Assembly (NCBI RefSeq): GCF_905220415.1
Contig: NC_059548.1
Location: 6,822,501-6,886,500 of the forward strand
Origin: Colias croceus
Lineage: Eukaryota > Arthropoda > Insecta > Lepidoptera > Pieridae
Length of the DNA: 64,000 nt
Direction of reading: 5' to 3'
Shown here: in pieces, positions 58,331 through 64,000 of the stretch
How the letters are laid out: every line of letters begins with the position of its first letter
How positions within the stretch are numbered: the first letter of the stretch is position 1
Notes under the pieces: generated by a model
Seen by the model: only the letters and a program-made list of their open reading frames with translations
Database searches by the model: none
Told to the model about the DNA's origin: nothing
Translations under genes and position numbers: made by a program

Positions 58331-58637
58331 CGTCAACTGTCACCTAAAAGATGAACCGCGAACCTCAGTATTACTTGTCCATAATTGTTTACGTAATTCT
58401 AACAATCAGCATTATACATACAAGAAAGAAAGGCATTTCCGCCTACGTATCTTTTGACTATATAATGGAGAAACGTTTTATGAATACATGAATAAATATT
58501 AGAGTAACGATTGTATATTATAATATGCTCTCTGCTCTAATGAGAAACAAAGATTATTACATTCTACTACACAAAGCAATTTGTTTTATTTTTAAAGGGG
58601 GAAATAACTATATCTAACGAAAATTATATTTTACTAC

Positions 58638-58810
58638 CTAGCTTGCCCGCGGCTTCGCCCGCTGTGTCTAAAACCTAATAAATTATATATACTAAAAACT
58701 TCCTCTTGAATCACTCTATCTATTAAAAAAAACTGCATTAAAATCCGCTGCGTAGTTCTAAAGATTTGAACACTCACAGGGACAGAGAAAGCGACTTTGT
58801 TTTATAATGT
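58638..58810 (-). repeat. CTAG-ended interspersed repeat, minus orientation
   Basis: CTAGCTTGCCCGCGGCTTCG at its start and the TTAAAATCCGCTGCGTAGTT body, like the copy at 9271. Confidence 0.5.
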
Positions 58811-60750
58811 TTAAACTTACATTGATTTTTAAAAATCGGTAAAGAAACTACGGCAATCGTAATTGTACGTACATAAAAAAAAACTTAGAGCATTAAACTT
58901 AGTTATTACGGCAAAGTTTCATACAAATCCCTCCAGTAGTTTTTTCGTGAAAGTGCAACAAACATAAGTATCTTTACTTTTACAACCTTTCTCATTTAAA
59001 ATATTAGTAGGATATCTACCTAAGATAATACTAGTAATACGCTTATATAGTTAAAGGCTTATATATTGAATCAATCTTATCTTGTTTTTTGTATTTTTTT
59101 CCAATGCAAAGAGGTCTATAACCCTAATAACAACCTTAAAACTTGAATCGCAATCTTCGATAGAGAACATTTTTATAGCAATCACGATCACGATCCGAAT
59201 ACAGTACCTACCTATTGTTTAATGTTATTCGTTCTTAAGACAGATAAGCGCGATACTAAATACATAATATTTATATTATTTTTATAAATAAAGTGAAGTT
59301 ATTATGTTAATGAATAATTTAGTGAAGTGACTCATCTCGCGGCTTTAACTCACTTAAGGCTAGGCGGTAAGAATAAAACTGCTTAGTGCAAAACCATGTA
59401 AATTAGACATTCGGTAGAGGATTATTCGCGATATACTATGAATTATATTACCGTTGCAATGATCGTTTGCCTGCGCGATTGTCTGAGTTCTTCAAACGTT
59501 CAGAGGTCCAGACCGTTAGTTTAACGCCAAATCTGTCCACGATACTCCCCGGCGTTCGTGTACGTAGTTTGATTCGGATAATAAACTTTAAAGTCACGAT
59601 CTGGTCTGTGAAGCTGTCTGCGTAATCTTTTGCCTGAATAAGAACCTTCCTTATGCGGGAACTCATGCATATTTTAAGTTTATCGCAATTTGCAGCTAAC
59701 ATTATCTACTTTCCGATGCGAAGTGTCGAGCGTGGAATATCCAAGAATATTCTATGAATATTTCTGTTGATATCTAAAACCACTCGTGTAAGAATGTGTG
59801 CGTATTGTATGTATTAACTTAATCAATCCGAACTGTTGTTATTTCATTTATTCGTACCTAACTAAGTATTTCTTAATAAAAACTAGGTACTTAAGCGGGT
59901 TTAAAAATCAATCTACACCAGCTGCAATAAAAACTAAATAACATTATATCTTACCGTCTTACGTGGAAGATAATTCAATTCCATTACTTTTTCGTTTATA
60001 ACTTTTTGCAATACATACCCTTTTTATTTTCTCACGAATGAGCATTTATTGCATTAAAAAAGAAGTTTACTGGAAACAGGTAAGTTGTTGCGCAGGCGCA
60101 AGTAACGTAAGTTTAACTTACTCGCCCTTAGGGATGAGAATTAATACGTTCGTTGCCCCTATGTGTGTTGAGGACACTAGTGACTAGACAGGCGATAACA
60201 CATCCTGTGTTTAGGTTCATGAATACAACTAAGCTTACGCAAAGTGCTACTTTATTCTAACGTAGAGAACAACATGTTACATAGCAGTGTGTTTAAAAAT
60301 GATTTGTAAAAATTGAGTAGGTATATATTTTTACTTTATAATATTATACTTAAGTAACTAACTACAGTTAGTGCATGATTTTTATCCTACACTGTTTTAT
60401 GGTAGCATTAAAAATTATAACACTGAAAGGAAAAACTACCTATCTCATAACTTCCAAAGATATTATCAAACCTACTATGATATTGTCTTGTGTACCTATA
60501 TGTCCATAACAATTTATTTAAATATTACATAATTATTAGGTACTAAGAAACCTATATAGGACAGAACATCTAGAAACGTAATGTTTTCGTTTTTAATAAA
60601 AAAAAAATCAACAAAGTTAAGGTGCCTAGAGGTTCAGGGCTGCGTAACCGGTTTATGTGGGATATACCAACTTTGTTTCGTTAAAAGTCAAGACATTTTG
60701 AATAAATACCTTGGCTCAGGAATTTGACTTATGGTATGTTTTAATTTTCA
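58811..60750. other. AT-rich DNA upstream of the receptor coding exon
   Basis: No coding exon is seen. A donor-like AG|GTAAGT at about 60079 and the acceptor TTTTCAG at 60745-60751 suggest that part of it is a 5' UTR intron. Confidence 0.4.
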
Positions 60751-60817
60751 GAGGAAACTATTGGAGCGCGGATGTATCTACTGCGGGACTCGGGTAGCTG
60801 AGGGCCGGCAAGGCCTG

Positions 60818-62983
60818 ATGGCGGGCACAACATTACACTCACTGCTCTTAATAGCGGTGCTCTCACACTCGGCGATTAGCTATGCTGCTCGGTTTGGTGA
60901 TCGGATTGCTCCTCGAATACCCGCCCCGTACGCGCCACGTAATGCGAAAATAGCTCATAGATATGCTCAAAACGAGGAAGACGACCGAGACTATGATGAG
61001 CAAATCTTGGCTATGGATGAAGATGAATTTAAACCGGAAACAGAAGCTCCGCATAGACGCCCTGCACGAACGGAAGCGCATCGACTGGAAATGAGTACAG
61101 AATATTTTGTTATACCGGAACGTATTTCTTCTACGTCATCTTCAACGTCTCGCCCAAAAGCAATTTCGACACCGCGACCAATAAACAATACAACACCAAC
61201 AGTGAAAACTTTAGTGCCAATAGCGGTCTTGAGACCGGAACCTTGGGCCGTTCCGATACTAGCATTAGCGTGCGTTATAATGATAGTGATATGTGCTTTT
61301 GAAGCTTTTGTTATTTGGGGAGCTAGTAAAAAGGCTCCGAGTCATCGACATTTGCTTCTTGGACAAACATTACTTTTTGGCCTTTTTTTGTGTGCAGGCA
61401 CTGCAGCATTATATGTCGCATCGCCTACTAATTTTACATGTGGTGCAGTCCGCTTTGGAACTGGAGTATCATACGTTATTGTGTTTGTGACTTTATTAGT
61501 GAAATGTGTATTTTTATTGAGTTTAAATGGAGGAGTTTATCTCCCAGCAGCGTATCAAGGATTATTATTATTTTTTGCAATAATGATACAAGTGGCCATT
61601 GGAGCGCAATGGCTTGGAGGTTCGCCCCCGCGAGTTGCTGCCGGCGGAACCAGATGTGAAACCGCACTATCTGATCTACTACTATCATTGTGTTATGCCG
61701 CATTTCTGATCGCTGTAGTATGTGGTGTTGCGCTCCGCTCCCGCGGCATACGCGACAACTATCGAGAAGCGACTCATATAGCCGCAGCAGGTGGCGCAAC
61801 GGCCGCAGTTTGGGTATGCTGGGTGGCGGCAGCCCTGGGAGCACCTGAACAACACAAAGATGCTTGTGTAGCAGCTGGTTTGCTCGGTACCTGTACCGTA
61901 GTATTCGCTCTCATGTTTGCACCGAAAGGGCGTCGCCTTGCGGCGTTAGGACGTGAAGGTCGCTGGGATGCAGATCGTGAAGAAGGATTGAGTTCTTTAG
62001 GCGCGGGCGGATCCGGCTACTCGCCTTCATTCTTCCATTTCAAACCAGTTAAATACGGGATGGTATCAGCCGTAGGCCAAACTCAAGCGGCGCCATCAAT
62101 ACTAGATCGCAAGGAACCCCCAGCTCAGCAAGCCGGTTAGTTAAGTATCTAACATGCGCTAGTAAAGTGAGAATTAGCGCTTACGCACATCACCTAATCG
62201 CTATGCACTGGGTTGTTTGCAGATCCGTACAGTGGTATGTTCCTGGGCTCGCACTTCCACAGACGCACATTGTGCCCTCCGCCGCACTACCCTATGCACC
62301 CACTAACGCACTTTAACTACAATTACCCGCCCTATCACTACATGTTACCACCAGGTATAAATAATTGCACGATTTTCCGTGTTTATATTCTAGAGATATT
62401 ACTCAGACGTAAAGTATAAATATATAACTATACCAATTATTATGCAATCAATTTAACATAACTTACACAAACCTCCGATCAATAATTTTAATTTTTATAT
62501 TTATAGTAATTCTTAAAACCACAGATAACGGATTGAGGTTGTTGTGAATAAATTGTAAAATAATATCTATAAAGAGCTGTATAACAATAATTATGTACTT
62601 ATGATACAATATGTTATCGTACACTATATTGATATAAGAAAGCTAACCAATTTTACAATAAGTACTTGATACCAAGTTAAGATATTACTGATTGGAAACC
62701 TGTAAATAATGTTAGGTATACTTATAAATATTTCGAACTGAAAGATTTACCCTGCGAATACACATACAACTTAAAATAAAAGACATACAATAAGCTGTTT
62801 TTAAACGACATCAAGGCTCAGGCCCTCAGGGCTTAACAAAACCTAACAAGTATTCTTTTTACAGGCGTGATGATGCGACCGGAGGAGGCCAACGTGTACA
62901 CGAGCGTAGAGCCCACCTTCAGCAGCAATCCCAACGTATTCTTCCAACGCACGGAGCCGTTGCACGTCGGCATGATGTACTGA
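60818..62983 (+). CDS. Seven-transmembrane class C-like GPCR (GPRC5/boss-like)
   Basis: Probably a plasma-membrane receptor; ligand unknown. Exons 60818-62135, 62223-62354, 62865-62983 sum to 1569 nt: 522 aa plus stop, in phase. Start was set at MAGTTLHSLLLIAVLSHSAI, a clear signal peptide; the open frame upstream (from 60752) is then 5' UTR. A short acidic, Ser/Thr-rich ectodomain (about residues 25-145) has no Venus-flytrap domain. Seven hydrophobic segments run from about residue 150 to 370. Class C hints: a TM1 starting PWAVPILALA, HRHLLLGQTLLFGLFLC, the Cys in NFTCGAVRFG before TM3, and FAPKGRRL after TM7. The C-tail is rich in Pro and Tyr (HFNYNYPPYHY) and ends TEPLHVGMMY. If intron 1 is kept, the protein stops at once after QAG. 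Seven-TM topology is firm; the GPRC5/boss-like call is moderate. Confidence 0.7.
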
Positions 62984-63898
62984 GCCCCAGGCAAACCAGC
63001 GTTCCCGCGCGAACAGTGAGATTTGACGGATTATTAATAACAAAACCATAGACAATTTGGAAAAAAATGGGTTTCCGAGAAGTAAGTGTCGTCGCAGGAG
63101 GTGCTAATAGAAAGATATAAATTATAAAGTAATTGAGATTATGATGACAATGATTGAGAGAATACTGTAAATTGTAATGCTGTTAAGAATTATAAAAACC
63201 TTACGAGGATCAAATACAAATCTTTAAATAGCAATTTTCCTAAACTACTTTCCTAATGAACATTTTACACCATACCATGGGACCATCATGTTTGCAGAAG
63301 CTATTGCAAGCTTGCAATTCTTGGCTCTATGTTGTATATGCTGTAACTCTAGAAATTTCTGTATAGAAATCTCTAACAATAAATGAACTAAATATAAACA
63401 TCTATCAGATAAATCTTTAAAAAAATTGTATAGTCAGTATAAAAATTGCTTGGTATAGCCTATACCTGCCATGCCTAAGTATATGAATTTTAGTCAATAG
63501 TACATATTTTTTAATTATAAACTTGACCAAATTACTAGAAATGACTACATTTTAATTGCATAACAAAATTAGTAATAGCTTAATGTAGGGTAATATTTTT
63601 TTTCTTTTTTGCAAGTATGTATCTCCAAATAGAATATTATAAAATTTGTGATGTTGAATTCTAAGCCCACCCTGACTGAAAATTGTGTCAAATTTAAAAA
63701 TAAATAACTAATATGCTCTTAATGGTGTAAATAAAATTTATTTTGTATTTAAAATGTTTTATTTTACTATTTATTAAAAAAATTGTCTTAAATAATTTCA
63801 GCAACAAAAGAACACTTAATAACTTAGACCTTTGAATTGATGACAATATTAAATTATTAGTCACGCTTCACTCACACTGCACTATGTCTTTATTAAAT

Positions 63899-63965
63899 TC
63901 ATTTTGTTCCCGTTGAGAGGAGAGCAAGAAGTCCTGATGCAGCTGAGAGAGACACAATGTAATTG
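63899..63965 (-). CDS. Probable terminal exon of a minus-strand gene running off the window
   Basis: On the minus strand an acceptor (TTTTTACAG) at 63966-63974 is followed by 21 codons, NYIVSLSAASGLLALLSTGT then K, and TGA. An AATAAA lies five bases after the stop (63889-63894 as TTTATT) with a GT-rich stretch beyond, the layout of a real 3' end with a very short 3' UTR. The frame one base over is also open for about 31 codons, so the phase is not certain. The hydrophobic end suggests a membrane protein; no family is recognised. Confidence 0.35.
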
Positions 63966-64000
63966 CTGTAAAAATTGTGTTAAGGAAATAAAATAGAATC

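Noticed and set aside
60731..60817. Receptor start at 60731
   Set aside because: A splice acceptor ends at 60751, inside that extension, and the ATG at 60818 begins a clear signal peptide.
61476..61844. 122-codon minus-strand ORF under the receptor gene
   Set aside because: Antisense shadow of the GC-rich receptor coding exon.
1..64000. tRNA or rRNA genes
   Set aside because: No tRNA-like A and B boxes with foldable arms and no rRNA-like conserved stretch were noticed on either strand; a dedicated covariance-model scan would be needed to exclude degenerate copies.

Overview
The window looks like nuclear DNA of a moth or butterfly. It is AT-rich, intron-dense and full of short transposon remnants. 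Many repeat copies end in a GC-rich hairpin followed by CTAG, a style familiar from Lepidoptera. I rebuilt the genes by hand from splice sites, reading phase and recognisable protein families. Every complete model closes exactly in frame.

Layout. 1-14.5 kb has no convincing gene; it holds Helitron-like repeats, a minisatellite inside one of them, hairpins and a possible far-upstream promoter. 14.57-17.84 kb (+): dual oxidase maturation factor (mol/DUOXA). 19.27-24.92 kb (-): an EFHC1/EFHC2-type ciliary DM10 protein in 16 exons. 26.78-30.97 kb (+): CCZ1, with a dead Tc1-like transposon in its last intron. 31.20-32.88 kb (-): intronless RFT1. 32.91-33.37 kb (-): LAMTOR4, ending 24 bases before the RFT1 start codon. 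35.84-38.14 kb (+): LAPTM4. 41.18-43.92 kb (+): CUEDC1. 45.36-48.69 kb: a TIR-bounded element carrying a BESS-like exon. 49.4-51.5 kb: three nested transposons. 53-56 kb: MITEs and a head-to-head repeat pair. 60.82-62.98 kb (+): a seven-transmembrane, class C-like receptor. The last 100 bases probably hold the terminal exon of a minus-strand gene.

How the genes relate. CCZ1 (half of the Rab7 exchange factor), LAMTOR4 (Ragulator) and LAPTM4 (lysosomal membrane protein) all act at late endosomes and lysosomes and sit within 12 kb. RFT1 (N-glycosylation in the ER) is squeezed between them and may share a transcript with LAMTOR4. DUOXA serves dual oxidase export; EFHC is an axonemal protein; CUEDC1 is a ubiquitin-binding-domain protein. 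I see no single pathway across the window.

Most notable non-genic structures: (i) a 3.3-kb element with 27-bp TIRs, repeated GGAACCA motifs and a BESS-like exon; (ii) two copies of a second transposon family (CTTAGATTAC ends, 8-bp target duplication), one between EFHC and CCZ1 and one inside a hAT-like element and itself split by a LINE fragment; (iii) a Helitron-like repeat with a roughly 800-bp minisatellite inside.
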